Positions 13,601 through 20,550 of a stretch of DNA of 35,471 nucleotides are shown piece by piece (positions within the stretch are counted from its first letter, which is position 1; each line of letters begins with the position of its first letter). A model generated the notes under the pieces. That model was given only the letters and a program-made list of their open reading frames with translations, ran no database searches and had not been told where the DNA came from. A program made the translations under genes and the position numbers. Origin of the DNA: a virus. The stretch spans positions 1 to 35,471 of IMG/VR virus record IMGVR_UViG_3300020455_000044. One strand, 5' to 3'.

Positions 13601-16600
13601 ATCTGATCAACGTTACTACGTTGAACTTAGACGACCATCTATTGCTCGTGCAGGTAACCACACATTTGAATACCTTGGTTTTGGTCCAGGTAACTACTCA
13701 ACTGGTCTACCAGCTAGACAAGAAGTAGTTCTAACACCAGAAGAAGACTTCTATGCTCAGTCTAAGAAGCAAGATGGTGGTATTGTATTCTACACTGGTA
13801 TTAACTCACAAGGTGATCTATACATTGGTAATAAGAGAATCAATGCTATTACTGGTGAAGAAACATTCATTGATAAAGCAGAACTTACAGATGATGGTGA
13901 TGAGGATGATACAATTGGAGGTTTAGTTACCACATTTGACACCCCTGTAACATTCAACCAGAATATTACAGTTATTGGTGGAGATGGACAACTACCTAAT
14001 ACATTTGAATCTCCTGTTGTTATATCTGTACAAGATGGTGACTTCACACAGCAGAAGGATTCCCTAATCATACGTTCAAATGTAGATAGTACAGAAAATA
14101 ATCTCGGCCAAATTGAGCAAGATGAAGGTTTAGATAGAACTGCATTCTCTCCACCAACTGAAGGTGATATTAGAATCAGTAAGAATACTATCAGATCTGC
14201 TGTATTTGGATTTAATGCTAGAGGTAAAGGACAATCTTATAAATTCCAGACACATACAGTTGAAGGCGTAGCTTCTAATATTACGCCTAATCAGTCTCTT
14301 CTTATTGCTCAAGGTGGAACTACAATTGGTGCAGAGCAGGTTATCAACTATGGTGGAGTTCTTCCAATACCAGGTGACGTTCTCTTTAAGGGATCTGAAG
14401 TTGGTAAGAATGGATCCATTGCTTGGGTACTTGCAAACTACTTTGCTACGATTGCTAATGATAGTATTGATAACATTCAGTTTGATGGAACCAACGTTGT
14501 TAAACTTTCATTCAGAAACCTTCAAAGTGGCGTTGCACTTACTAACACTGATATTGGTATCACATCTGGATCACAGATTAGAATTAAGAACCTATATTAT
14601 GATAATAGACTTAATTTAACTTGGACAGTATATGCTGCTAAGCCTGGCGATCCATTCTCACCAACAAATACTTACGTTCATTTCCAAGTTATTGATCAGA
14701 TTCCTCAGGATATTCAAGCATGGGAAGATATTATTAGTGGAATTCCTGTTGGTGGTGACACTCCTACTATTGAATTCTCTAATGCTAACTTCAAGGAAGT
14801 TGGTGTTCTAGGTGCTGAGGCATTAAGAACTGAGACTGAAACAATTGGTGAATACAAGTTAGGTATTAACACAATTGTTAGATCTACACATGATGCATAT
14901 AAGAATGCATTTGTAGAAGATAATAACACTGATCCAAAAGCAAACTTAGATGTTGTTGGTAACGTATACATCAGTGGACGTAGAACAACAGATTACCTAA
15001 CATATACACAGTATGCTTCTCGTACTAAGGCAAGAATTAATGATGCATTAGTTGTTGGTGGAGATAGCGATGTTATTACAGATTACGCTACATTACGTGT
15101 TTCTACTGAAACATCAGTAATTACTGAAGCTACTCGTGGAAATAATGAAGGTAAGGTTGGTGTTAATGTAACTGATGCTGAATTAGATAGAGCATTAGTT
15201 GTTAAGGGTGATTCAAGATTCACTGAAGACGTTAGATTTGAGCGTGACATTGAAGTCAATGGTGATGGAACCACAGCTGAAATCAGAACTTCTGAGACAT
15301 CTGGAACATTCAATGCTATAAGTGATAACACATTCATAGGAACACTTAACGTTGGTGACTTTGCTTCAACCATTTCAATTGGTAATCAAAGAACTGAAGT
15401 AGCAACATTAAATCTAGTTGATGGTGTTACTGGTGATCAATATATTAACATTGGTCGCAACAGTTTCCATAGTAATATTAATCTAGGTACTACACCAAAT
15501 ACACCAATCACTAATATTTCTAAAGTAGAAATTGGTGGTGCATATGGTAATAATGAAACATTATCTTATACTCAGATAAGAACTAAGTCATTTAAAATTG
15601 CTGGTGATGTACAGCTTGGTACTAGTAGAGAACTTGAAGATACAGTAAACTTAACAACAACTGCTGGAACTGTTAATTTCTTTGGTGGCAATAGTAATAC
15701 TAATATACTTAATTTTGCTACTAATGCTTCCGATATTACCATTGCTGGTCAGGGTGGAACAACTAGAGTTAGAAACAGTTTAATCGTTGATGCATCTGCT
15801 AGATTTAACTCTAGCATGACATTATGTGGTGGATTCTCATCATTCTCCTTTACTGCAGACAGAGCAAGATCTGGTTCTGAGAAGATTAACCATAGTTCTG
15901 GTATCTTAGGTAATAACCTATACAATAACAACGTTGATATTGTTACTGTTGATAGAGTAGCAACAAGTTCATCTAAGTATTGTACTGTTGACACTGCTGG
16001 TACTGGAAACTGGGGTGGTATTCAATATCAAGATGCTATCACCAATATTGGTGGTAACCCACAGATTGAACCTCAGGAACTTGTTCAATTAACAGGTAAT
16101 CAGGTTTACATACCATTAGGTCAATCTCCAGTTGATGAAAATGGTTCACCATGGTTAAAAGAAAATGATTATATTATTATAGATTCACCTGAGGGTGTTG
16201 GTGAAAATTATACCACACTTGCAATGGCTAGTGAAACACTAGGTGCCATTAGTTCAGGTGGTAGCTTCCTTGGTGTTGTTGGTAATGTATCAATTGCAGC
16301 AACTACACCAGGTGCTAGTGGTTCTACTGGTGGATTCAATACAAATCAGAATTATATTTGGTTCTCTGAAGGAGGATCTGGTAGTAGTTCATCTGGATCT
16401 GAAAGATCAGTTGCATTCTCTCCCGTAGATGGATCTAATCTTGGTGGTGCTGGTCCTATTTCTAGATTTGAAATAGATGCTATTGTAGGTAATAACACTA
16501 ACGGTGGTGAATATCCAGACGTTACTGATCCTTCAAGTGCAGAACATTTAGAACTACGTTATAGTTTAGATGCTTATAGCGTTGGTATTGCATCTGCTAC

Positions 16601-19115
16601 ATGGGTATTGATTGATCAAATAATTCCAATCCAAGACCTTAACACTATGGCTCCTGGTGTATCTAAGTTTACATTAGATGTTCCAGTTGCTGCACAACAG
16701 GCAAATGTAACCTTCCAGCTATATCAACCAAGTAACACTGGTGTAGATAACTATGGTATTACAAATGTAAGATACTTCAGTGCATCTAACTCTGGTGGTT
16801 TAACTCACGTTGAATTCTTGAAAGTTATATCTACTCCAAGAATATCAACTGCTCCATATTATATTGTTGCTGAGAGAGAACCATTTGGTACTTTCACAGG
16901 TGTAAGAAATGACCATCCTGATGGAACAGCAATCTACAAGTGTAACGTACAGTTTGACGCTACATGGATTACTGATGTAATTGATAATGTTGGTGATACA
17001 GAGGATGTATATCTTGCAGAATTTGGAGGCATCATTGCTACTAACGATTACGTTATCATTAGTAGAAGTGCTTCTGTTACAGATGTAGAACCAATTGTAT
17101 ATGATATTGGTGAGGTATTCCAAGTTAAGACCACACTTACACAAACAACTAAGAGTTTCACTGTTTCTAGTGGATGTGATGGTGGTGCTGCTAATGATGT
17201 ATTCACTATTGATTCAACAACTGGTGATACTTACATTGGTGGTGATCTAGTCATCAATAATAATCTTGATATATCTGGTGGTTGTGGAAGCACTGATAGA
17301 GGAACATTCCAAGGTAACCTTACAATTAATGCTGGTGAGGAATTTACATTCTTTATCAATAATATTAGCACTGCTGATCTTGCTAAGTTAAGTGTTAATG
17401 ATTTAATCTCGTTTGAATCTAACTTTGGTGGTGCATTATTACTTCCTGATACTAGAATTACAGAGATTGATGCAGATAAGGTTAAAGTTTCTAGAAACAT
17501 TCTCAGCACTCAAAACTTAACTAACGTTGTATTCAGAGCAGTAGTTAACGAAGAGTTTACTATTAAGAATGGTAATGATCAAAATACTCTTTACTTTGAT
17601 ACATGTGCTGCTACCATGGAAATTGGTAATCAGTATAGAAGACTTGATATTAGTAGGGTACTTCCAAGTACAGAAGCTACTTCTGTATCATATGCAAGAT
17701 ATGAAGGTAACGAGAGTACTATTAGATTATACTCTTATTGGGAAGATCCTCTATCAATACAGGCTAATGGACCTACTACTACCTTAACAGCTAATGCAAC
17801 AACAGGTGCAATTGCAGGGTCAGTTTACTTACAGGTTGACCAACTTGGTGAAGGTACTGGTGCATTTGCTGTTGATGATTTAGTTAGAGTTAATACAGCA
17901 TCAGGTGGTACTGGTGTTTGGGAGATGATGAAAATTGCTGCAGTTGATGTAGCAGGTAAGATTTTAAGATGTCTTCCTGGACAAGAAGGAACTGCTGCTA
18001 ATGATATTGCTAACTATGTTCAAGCAACTACTGATGTAGTAAGAATTCTTAAGCATGGTAAGTCTTCAAATCTTGTAGATATTGATTTACGTCAACGTTC
18101 TGGTGTAGATTATATTTCTGCTATCATTGACAATGGTATTATTGTACAAACTAAGTTAGATTATACTAACTGGTTACGTTTATATGATAAGAACACAGGA
18201 AATAGTGAATACTTCTTAGTTAACTTAGCACTCTTTGGTACTGTTCATACAGCTACCATGAATGAATTAGGTCAAGATGGAACTATACCATTCAGAAGAG
18301 GTAACTTAACTGTAAATGGTGAACTTACATCATATGGTGGTGGAGTTAATATCTTAGATTCTGTAGGACAGACAAGCATTGTTAAGGTAATTAATGATGA
18401 TGGTCATGCTGATCACTCTGGTTCTATATACTTTGATGCTGGTGTGATTGGTAGAGGTGATATTAAACTCTACTCATCATTTGGTCCTGAAGAAGTTCTA
18501 ACACTTGGTAACCAAGTTACATTTGCTGTTGATGTTTATGGTGATGCAGAGATAAGTAACTCTCTTACAATTAGAGGAACTGCTGCTGAGTCACCATCTA
18601 AGAGTCCACAGTTTAGCGTAACTAATCTTGGTATTAACGGTGCAAATTCATTCACAGTTAATAGAGATCAATCTATTGATGCATTTGGATTAACTAACTT
18701 CTATACTAAGACTGGTGGTAGACACTCACGTTACATTACTAATGGATCTGATCCTACTGATCTAAATCTAAAAGCAAATGTAACATACTTTGTTAATGTA
18801 ACAGATGCAAGTAGTTTAATTGTATACTTACCTGAATCACCAACTACAGGTGATGAAGTTAGAATTGTTGAAGTTGGTGGAAATCTTGGATTTGATACAA
18901 TGTTGGTTATGAGAGCATTAACTCCAAATACTAAAGTACAAGGAGATTCAACTGGAACTACAATCGGATTGAGTGGTACTACACCATACAATTCAGGTGA
19001 ACTTGTAGTACAGACAGCAAACGCTGGATTCACATTGGTATACCTAGGAGGAACGGATTCACAAGGCACCATCGTTTCTTCCTCTGTACAAGGATGGTGG
19101 CTAAGAGAGGTCTAA
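1611..19115 (+). CDS. Giant modular virion structural protein (5,834 aa)
   Basis: This protein of about 5,800 residues is probably a distal tail, baseplate or fibre component. Its N-terminus (MPLTRLDNLISSKTGKYLYV, then VSPDDFNATD) matches the type that opens large cyanophage virion proteins. Residues 1-640 look beta-rich, possibly beta-helical. Residues 650-3000 interleave two module types. One is helical, with NRxEIVDxA segments and CxRDxG...VDAxxxDLxxGGN blocks (Cys at about 733, 1019, 1157, 1521, 2398 and 2971, and a degenerate one at 2529). The other is a beta module with SLTFxC and YPRxTDP. The section after 3000 resembles fibre-shaft repeats. Residues 5672-5834 form a compact end domain with VRIVEVGGNL, SGELVVQT and a terminal VQGWWLREV. 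There are no transmembrane segments. It is driven by the TATAAATA box upstream and followed after 3 nt by collar-type genes. The structural role is confident; the exact virion position is inferred. Confidence 0.9.
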   Translation: MPLTRLDNLISSKTGKYLYVSPDDFNATDALSNRGNSPVTPFKSIQRAFLEIARYSYLPGFGNDRFDQFSIMLMPGIHYIDNRPGLVDTSGIDVFGFDQGTNAWTDDSILDLSNPDNVFYKFNNTEGGAIIPRGSSLVGYDLRRTVIRPLFVPDPAVTEREIPRSAIFNVTGGCYFWQFTLKDGQTTVESPLYDAAKGTGEVYYDPTDFSKKAAPNYSHHKLTVFEYADNEELGIFYRKIAKAFSAFQPTIDDPGEFDTRVQENRIVGPLSDSRVIESLKFTDATTDPSIPASTTEVEVTTKVDHGYFQGQFVAIANTEIDDVLEGIFQIKEIDQNDARKFKYDVPFVTSGIGSNIVSGQTISVDTTPALGQNAQTLAEVDSVESASPYVFNVSIRSTWGICGIWANGLKATGFKSVVIAQYTGVSLQKDDRSFIRYDEYTNTWNQASLTDAFATVPYHTKGDAYWKDEWRNFHVRASEDAFIQCVSIFAVGFADHFLMESGGDMSITNSNSNFGNTSLHAIGHKGFSFNQDKGGYITDIVPPKIVVDNTASTKKINYYTIDIQGTLQTSSNYTKLFLGSDNLGDPLDRPAATITGYRIGAKSDDKLYVKLDKAPGTDEFFDVSLEPTGFVKYVAKGSILNPTGGVVNSVYADAANLIESNRRMMQEEVFGYILEKYPRLQNIPYVNPGLNPAGNRFFDARNLIQANRQEIVDQAWNDTVMTFPNSASTETKCKRDIGLIVDAVSEDLKDGGNANIIAVAREYFDGDGNPIVNGLVGEERQGVYAFNRARDLCKQAIANLLTVKADLYDPDSNSNLATYGINVGKTGSQAEEDGDTTNGVTIDLAQKVDPASRYKDARNRVVANREFILDAALAEVTVYHPDFYHSVDGQTNSQSRLADAFRLIRRNSTEIKHKALASIAVAHPNFYIDGDQQTDSGSRYASAYRLIAENRDQIVDTALAETTVGHPDYFIPGDQQTDARSRYADGYRLIVQNRTEIVNTAWADMLVSYPNHGAYEEKCKRDLGIFVDAIALDLFVGGNKYSRKFISEYFSSSTTWISGGLQGEESQSIEAFNQARDQMKLAVANQLSIQDLTVTPGPAQYNGGGGDVANTNSGACDDVQSAIVTLTDIVTSCVSNGNLNSLPGETSYISGPGEEKCRRDIGIFVDSLALDLFLQSNVYSYRFAAEFFTDATTPVISYNSGVYITNVNKAAEYVKKALTNQLYFKDNGTQGAIDRTADNAPGSAYGQVSKDFTPHGATYTASSGDMVLDIANHGLSNGDRVKIADNSLTFNCLMDGGSSNKTYPRTSDPVSGQYIEITSSTTDSITVNVGASPEVTFTPTTGTTYDPNTGLMVLEIGAHSLTAGTSVKLAPNSLTFSCGFGGASGAAAEKTYPRSNGNDPFYNTSINIESVTATTITLQVLTTVPSTNTDAHTFVSATAGAVITGGNYTHTFVSAAADAVNFGGNTENELTDAQPFLCSDVQSAVDSLTSIVTGILADGDLNSMPVEVNYGTGKGPGEMKCARDIGYFIDAITVDMYCEGNKHTRAFTEQYFTNATTPLANGLVGEESEAVTAYNTAINEMKRAVTNQLYYKDLTVTEGLAIFSGGSPVGTPTAANYIASTGAITLTIPGNSLQNGDKVKIVPNALTFTCDMGTGSPHTWVGGTASNAVTVNGSVQKDVTDAAYTPTTGILELTIGSHSYTSADSITIATNSLTFTCDKDQNQTTHTYPRATDPAQGTTLQIISVTGSTITVNVGAVTGWKTYPRETDPAANTWLTVSNKSGDQFDVNVGASPIVAKNVTGAVYSGTDGTLELTIGAHSYTTLQSIFLEPASLTFTCDMDGHATEHTYPRVSDPAYNTALPITAVTATTITVDVGTTPIVNHDVTDATYVPSTGELELTIGSHSIPAPTTFTPTDVAYDPISGVLTFTHTAGEGAFENDDEIKIADDSLTFSCDAPMGTHVFVQGLPNGILDNLSGNHTAVAGTTYTPATGVLEIEIGSHTLTTSNTVTIAENAVTFTCAADNNASNHAYPRATDPAFGQALAITAVTATTITVNVGIANASTPNGNEGTYPRATDPVRGKWLTISNATATTFDVNVGEANVGSTHTFVSATTGAITKSNARIKIGDEKLSFTCDYNGDGNNTVKSYPRNTIDTATATTGTTYNASTGLLKITTLSNHGFQDGDFVKFEDGSLTFKCDEDSQQTNHAYPRSTDPVSGEWIKIDNVTGNTFEVNILQGTTPTNTTTHVFVSGTQYGIKAKRDRAYDQAMTVIGTSATTITLNVGISSDTSTHTWAGGTSVNAIQSGGSYNHIFVSATSGAVKTGGDYNHTFVKSAVNAITTTTDTVESRTSPNACADVQSAIDTLGTIATDAITAGNITGGIWNSPVNNGTFITGEAKCRRDLGIVVDAVAQDLWFGGNEFTISATKEYFQGNQLLANGIDATKEVAPAITAFKRAEELMQRALNNTYYDRDLNITLDAGGDPPIVSNIECDAHDIVLANKEFIAKEAYLRMKVAYPSYTPSAGNTEQDCLDDVYDVLREVMWDVKFGGNYKTYDVAKGYITNDFNGTTYPQILQDVERDEVAKVFTEVKDIAIQVMKQETVTVSSGNTLVQKIDDTIVDDWDNDELLPKCGSVASALDTLMGIIVQAIGNDGGVGNLNGIQRSTYGGSDPAWNTSLNIISKTATSITINVGVAAAQDQFAHTFISAAAGAVISGGNYDHTFVSAATGAINVVNGSQITPNNATYDPATGYLVFYFGAPHGVLVSDQLSIDANSLTFSCGMDQNNTTKTYPRIGTDPVAGANVNPVSVTTYSITVDVGASPLVNHNVSNAVYDAATGDIALTIGSHSLEVGTSIKLREESLVFSCTKDQNKTTHAYPRSATKYQPSAYADGNCSDVLATVNALVDIICTSLNDGNLNSLPPLSSGEWDCANVRSSIENLYDIITEAIETGSLDNLPVLNTGDYTIDNEASKCFRDVTYIVDAIVNDLRLGGNINSIQAGEAYYVGMNLEYIDGEKTETLDAWNYTGSIATAAMRNFDVLAFNCSTTSGSAIIDVNDTRGIIIGMSVKEYENSRGQINPSTPAFVHGLLQDNAVATFSNIPEGTYVKRIVSNTQVELGVNGSRLAEGNTVNALQSSTTTDLYFVYESGIWADTLPTTVTVGPEIDGPDIIQDTLTSTSYRECSGTADAIETIVGNITTIINSGLGTVTRQEQTVNTALLASRATVFTIDTGGNPSDPHKFETGTPVRLVPRPRFDVVTKTYVDVDKRLVRLPNGFETNRTYYVIAPGRVTQPENYGSTSFFDGNDQTRLMLATSKENAAAGIYIYASETDAIDKDVEIDLYQFVLDDSYDLHNYKSQLSTAIVAGIETDVSHIFDKPSSSIGSSEAQTVFIRAIEGGLLPLVGTQFASNSSVAVTDTSDANVGRINPNVAFFVRYANNKTFTIHQTYADSINGANPIIFATGQAGLVFDVFANKRRSPMRFDPTFTDNVTSTGKWYIACKDEVSGQPENVKKNNVFWRIQLSDYADRSKSTDMWYERLDDTRTADDRTYKIRYVIPKYLENARDPINGFVLKTRTDDTRKLVPQKVLLKPVVGTVYGARFENPVQAGEYIGYDSNDFLSNNLNLDAAYDPYKKDLTGSGIEYRGFARFTSGVQSTIQSGRYVEDTLDPSIKYLELTLNDHTIDTKNFPGLRNEILTTIKINAPQGGNFVVSKVDNQASDGNAISFSGNSSGLANVHAYYTTAGQHYLIIKNIRGGTLEYSEYNNTRFTQGTVFADMLEDQDSGKSLPLKTNIAKGLTQYYYKQNGANVYTITPGDRIQDDAGVEYYVASVEDTGIIDDTFYIFGYETLQKRIAGQQDGIYYITALRGNLSPFPTGAGVTNNFKKFKFSQPVSKLYPLNFRNDPLWFKNSGTTQEEKDYYAGLIDPPATFSAADNYTQGLVTVNDFKNSLTRELIGDFVAQPAFVDNTFTSGNQIQAQSGNATSGSEDRLIPISGDSTVLSDQRYYVELRRPSIARAGNHTFEYLGFGPGNYSTGLPARQEVVLTPEEDFYAQSKKQDGGIVFYTGINSQGDLYIGNKRINAITGEETFIDKAELTDDGDEDDTIGGLVTTFDTPVTFNQNITVIGGDGQLPNTFESPVVISVQDGDFTQQKDSLIIRSNVDSTENNLGQIEQDEGLDRTAFSPPTEGDIRISKNTIRSAVFGFNARGKGQSYKFQTHTVEGVASNITPNQSLLIAQGGTTIGAEQVINYGGVLPIPGDVLFKGSEVGKNGSIAWVLANYFATIANDSIDNIQFDGTNVVKLSFRNLQSGVALTNTDIGITSGSQIRIKNLYYDNRLNLTWTVYAAKPGDPFSPTNTYVHFQVIDQIPQDIQAWEDIISGIPVGGDTPTIEFSNANFKEVGVLGAEALRTETETIGEYKLGINTIVRSTHDAYKNAFVEDNNTDPKANLDVVGNVYISGRRTTDYLTYTQYASRTKARINDALVVGGDSDVITDYATLRVSTETSVITEATRGNNEGKVGVNVTDAELDRALVVKGDSRFTEDVRFERDIEVNGDGTTAEIRTSETSGTFNAISDNTFIGTLNVGDFASTISIGNQRTEVATLNLVDGVTGDQYINIGRNSFHSNINLGTTPNTPITNISKVEIGGAYGNNETLSYTQIRTKSFKIAGDVQLGTSRELEDTVNLTTTAGTVNFFGGNSNTNILNFATNASDITIAGQGGTTRVRNSLIVDASARFNSSMTLCGGFSSFSFTADRARSGSEKINHSSGILGNNLYNNNVDIVTVDRVATSSSKYCTVDTAGTGNWGGIQYQDAITNIGGNPQIEPQELVQLTGNQVYIPLGQSPVDENGSPWLKENDYIIIDSPEGVGENYTTLAMASETLGAISSGGSFLGVVGNVSIAATTPGASGSTGGFNTNQNYIWFSEGGSGSSSSGSERSVAFSPVDGSNLGGAGPISRFEIDAIVGNNTNGGEYPDVTDPSSAEHLELRYSLDAYSVGIASATWVLIDQIIPIQDLNTMAPGVSKFTLDVPVAAQQANVTFQLYQPSNTGVDNYGITNVRYFSASNSGGLTHVEFLKVISTPRISTAPYYIVAEREPFGTFTGVRNDHPDGTAIYKCNVQFDATWITDVIDNVGDTEDVYLAEFGGIIATNDYVIISRSASVTDVEPIVYDIGEVFQVKTTLTQTTKSFTVSSGCDGGAANDVFTIDSTTGDTYIGGDLVINNNLDISGGCGSTDRGTFQGNLTINAGEEFTFFINNISTADLAKLSVNDLISFESNFGGALLLPDTRITEIDADKVKVSRNILSTQNLTNVVFRAVVNEEFTIKNGNDQNTLYFDTCAATMEIGNQYRRLDISRVLPSTEATSVSYARYEGNESTIRLYSYWEDPLSIQANGPTTTLTANATTGAIAGSVYLQVDQLGEGTGAFAVDDLVRVNTASGGTGVWEMMKIAAVDVAGKILRCLPGQEGTAANDIANYVQATTDVVRILKHGKSSNLVDIDLRQRSGVDYISAIIDNGIIVQTKLDYTNWLRLYDKNTGNSEYFLVNLALFGTVHTATMNELGQDGTIPFRRGNLTVNGELTSYGGGVNILDSVGQTSIVKVINDDGHADHSGSIYFDAGVIGRGDIKLYSSFGPEEVLTLGNQVTFAVDVYGDAEISNSLTIRGTAAESPSKSPQFSVTNLGINGANSFTVNRDQSIDAFGLTNFYTKTGGRHSRYITNGSDPTDLNLKANVTYFVNVTDASSLIVYLPESPTTGDEVRIVEVGGNLGFDTMLVMRALTPNTKVQGDSTGTTIGLSGTTPYNSGELVVQTANAGFTLVYLGGTDSQGTIVSSSVQGWWLREV
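3558..10640 (+). repeat. Repeated helical modules inside the giant virion protein
   Basis: Two related helical units recur. The first is about 45 residues long, with an (S)RYxDAxRLIxxNRxEIVD core followed by HPDFY and GDQQTD; four clear copies lie at 4165-4640 with more divergent ones at 3558 and 3700. The second carries CxRDIGxxVDAIxxDLxxGGN, then a YF and a GLxGEE...AFNxAxxxMKxAVxNQL tail. Its Cys codons lie at about 3807, 4665, 5079, 6171, 8802, 9195 (degenerate) and 10521. The copies are diverged, so they are recognised in protein rather than as near-identical DNA repeats. Confidence 0.8.
5385..10250 (+). repeat. Array of about eleven beta modules with SLTFxC and YPR motifs
   Basis: A unit of roughly 60-100 residues recurs. 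It contains YxPxTGxLELTIGxHSL, then an xNSLTFTCDxD segment, then a HxYPRxTDP motif, then TATTITVNVG, often followed by HTFVSATxGAV. I count eleven SLTFxC-type strands from about 5470 to 10200 and eleven YPR motifs. One Cys per unit is kept throughout. The array is interrupted by helical modules near 6010-6410 and 8640-9550. Spacing and linkers vary, which suggests gain, loss and divergence of units. Confidence 0.8.
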
Positions 19116-19118
19116 CAC

Positions 19119-20549
19119 ATGGCATTCTATAATAGAATCAAATCAGGGAAACTCGCTCCAATAGGTACAATAATGCCTTGGGGCGGTGCTTCTCAGCAAG
19201 GACAAAGTTTAGCTAATGTACCTGCAGGTTGGATTGTTTGCAATCTTGCTTCTGTTGCTCTTAATGCTGCAGATTATCCTTTACTTGCTGCTACATTAGG
19301 TAATGAGTATGGTCCATTCCCAGAAGAAGGTAGTGGATTTCAAAATGGTGTTAATTTTGGTATAGTTAATGATTTTCCATATAATAAAGATGAAGGTATT
19401 GGTCATGTAGATGTGTTTGGTTTACCTAATCTAAATCAACTTGCATTAGTTGATATTGAAGGACAGAGACAACAACCTAATAGCAGTAGTCTTACTGGTG
19501 CAGATAAAATTGAAATGGGTCAATATGTTGGTATAAATGGTCCTGATGCAACACAACCCCCAACACTTATTAGTTCTGATGTAGATATTACATTTACATT
19601 AGAACCATCTAATACACTTGCTGGTAGAATAACTGGTATTACAATGGATGATCCAATCTATTTTGATACCACTTATGTTGTACCTAGAAAATTAGGTGTG
19701 GATCATACTCCAGAACATAGTCATAGACCAGATACTGATTCTGAGTTTGATCAATTTTATTCATCTTTTGCACAAGGAAACGGGATACAAGAATTTCTTC
19801 CAGGTAAATCAGAGTTTGATGAAAATGGTTCAGTCCAATATGGTGCTGTTGCTCCTGCAGGACAGTCTGGTGATGGAACACCTGCTGCCAGATGGTTAGG
19901 AAGTGCAGGTGAAAAAGATATTTCATGGTATGATGAATTTGATGGTGGAATAAGTTTAATAGATGGTCTTCGTAGAAATTATGTTAATCCTCAATTAGAA
20001 ATAATTCCTGCAATTCCAGCATCACCTAGAGCAATACCTCAGAGATATTATCAGTATTCTGGAACTTCAACAACTACTAACTTTGCCTATAATGATGATA
20101 ATAGAGCAGTAGAAAATGTTCAAACTTCAGCACATACAGGAGCATTTCCTCCTGCTGGATATTATAGTGGTGCGAGAAATTATTACAAATCAATAGATAT
20201 TCCTGAAAATCAGAGAGGGGAAACAATGCCTTTGAATGATATTCAAGATATGCCTTATGATCCTTCATTAGGAGAGATGCAACCAATAAATACAGCTGTA
20301 ACAGATACGTACATGACAACCCTAAACCATAAAGGTGAAAACTGGGGTACTACTGATCTGAGATCACATACTCATGATGCTATGGAAGTTACTATGGTTA
20401 GGGGTAGTTTATCAGTACCATCAACCATTCTTGTTAATGATATTTCTACGGGAACATCAGCACCATTATCTGTAGCAACTGCATTAAGTGTACAGATTAA
20501 TCCAAACACACCTTCGTTAACAATGATGTACATAATAAGGGCGTACTAA
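19119..20549 (+). CDS. Tail-collar-domain fibre protein
   Basis: This 476-aa protein has a classic phage tail-collar N-terminus. Residues 14-65 read PIGTIMPWGG, VPAGWIVCN, DYPLLAATLGNEYG, the pattern of PF07484-type domains in T4 gp12-like fibres. A second collar feature, GLPNLN, lies near residue 100. The C-terminus has a His-containing HTHDAMEV motif near residue 418 and ends in a short hydrophobic strand (MMYIIRAY), typical of collar proteins whose trimer ends in such a strand. The start has a good Shine-Dalgarno (GAGAGG near 19106) and lies 3 nt after the stop of the giant gene. The middle section has no recognised domain and probably forms the fibre body. It is the first of three adjacent collar-type genes. 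It is probably a host-binding short fibre; the receptor is unknown. Confidence 0.85.
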   Translation: MAFYNRIKSGKLAPIGTIMPWGGASQQGQSLANVPAGWIVCNLASVALNAADYPLLAATLGNEYGPFPEEGSGFQNGVNFGIVNDFPYNKDEGIGHVDVFGLPNLNQLALVDIEGQRQQPNSSSLTGADKIEMGQYVGINGPDATQPPTLISSDVDITFTLEPSNTLAGRITGITMDDPIYFDTTYVVPRKLGVDHTPEHSHRPDTDSEFDQFYSSFAQGNGIQEFLPGKSEFDENGSVQYGAVAPAGQSGDGTPAARWLGSAGEKDISWYDEFDGGISLIDGLRRNYVNPQLEIIPAIPASPRAIPQRYYQYSGTSTTTNFAYNDDNRAVENVQTSAHTGAFPPAGYYSGARNYYKSIDIPENQRGETMPLNDIQDMPYDPSLGEMQPINTAVTDTYMTTLNHKGENWGTTDLRSHTHDAMEVTMVRGSLSVPSTILVNDISTGTSAPLSVATALSVQINPNTPSLTMMYIIRAY

Positions 20550-20550
20550 G

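Noticed and set aside
20285-20292. AATAAATA matching the late-promoter consensus
   Set aside because: It lies deep within the 476-aa gene, about 260 nt from the next start, and is expected by chance in such AT-rich coding DNA.
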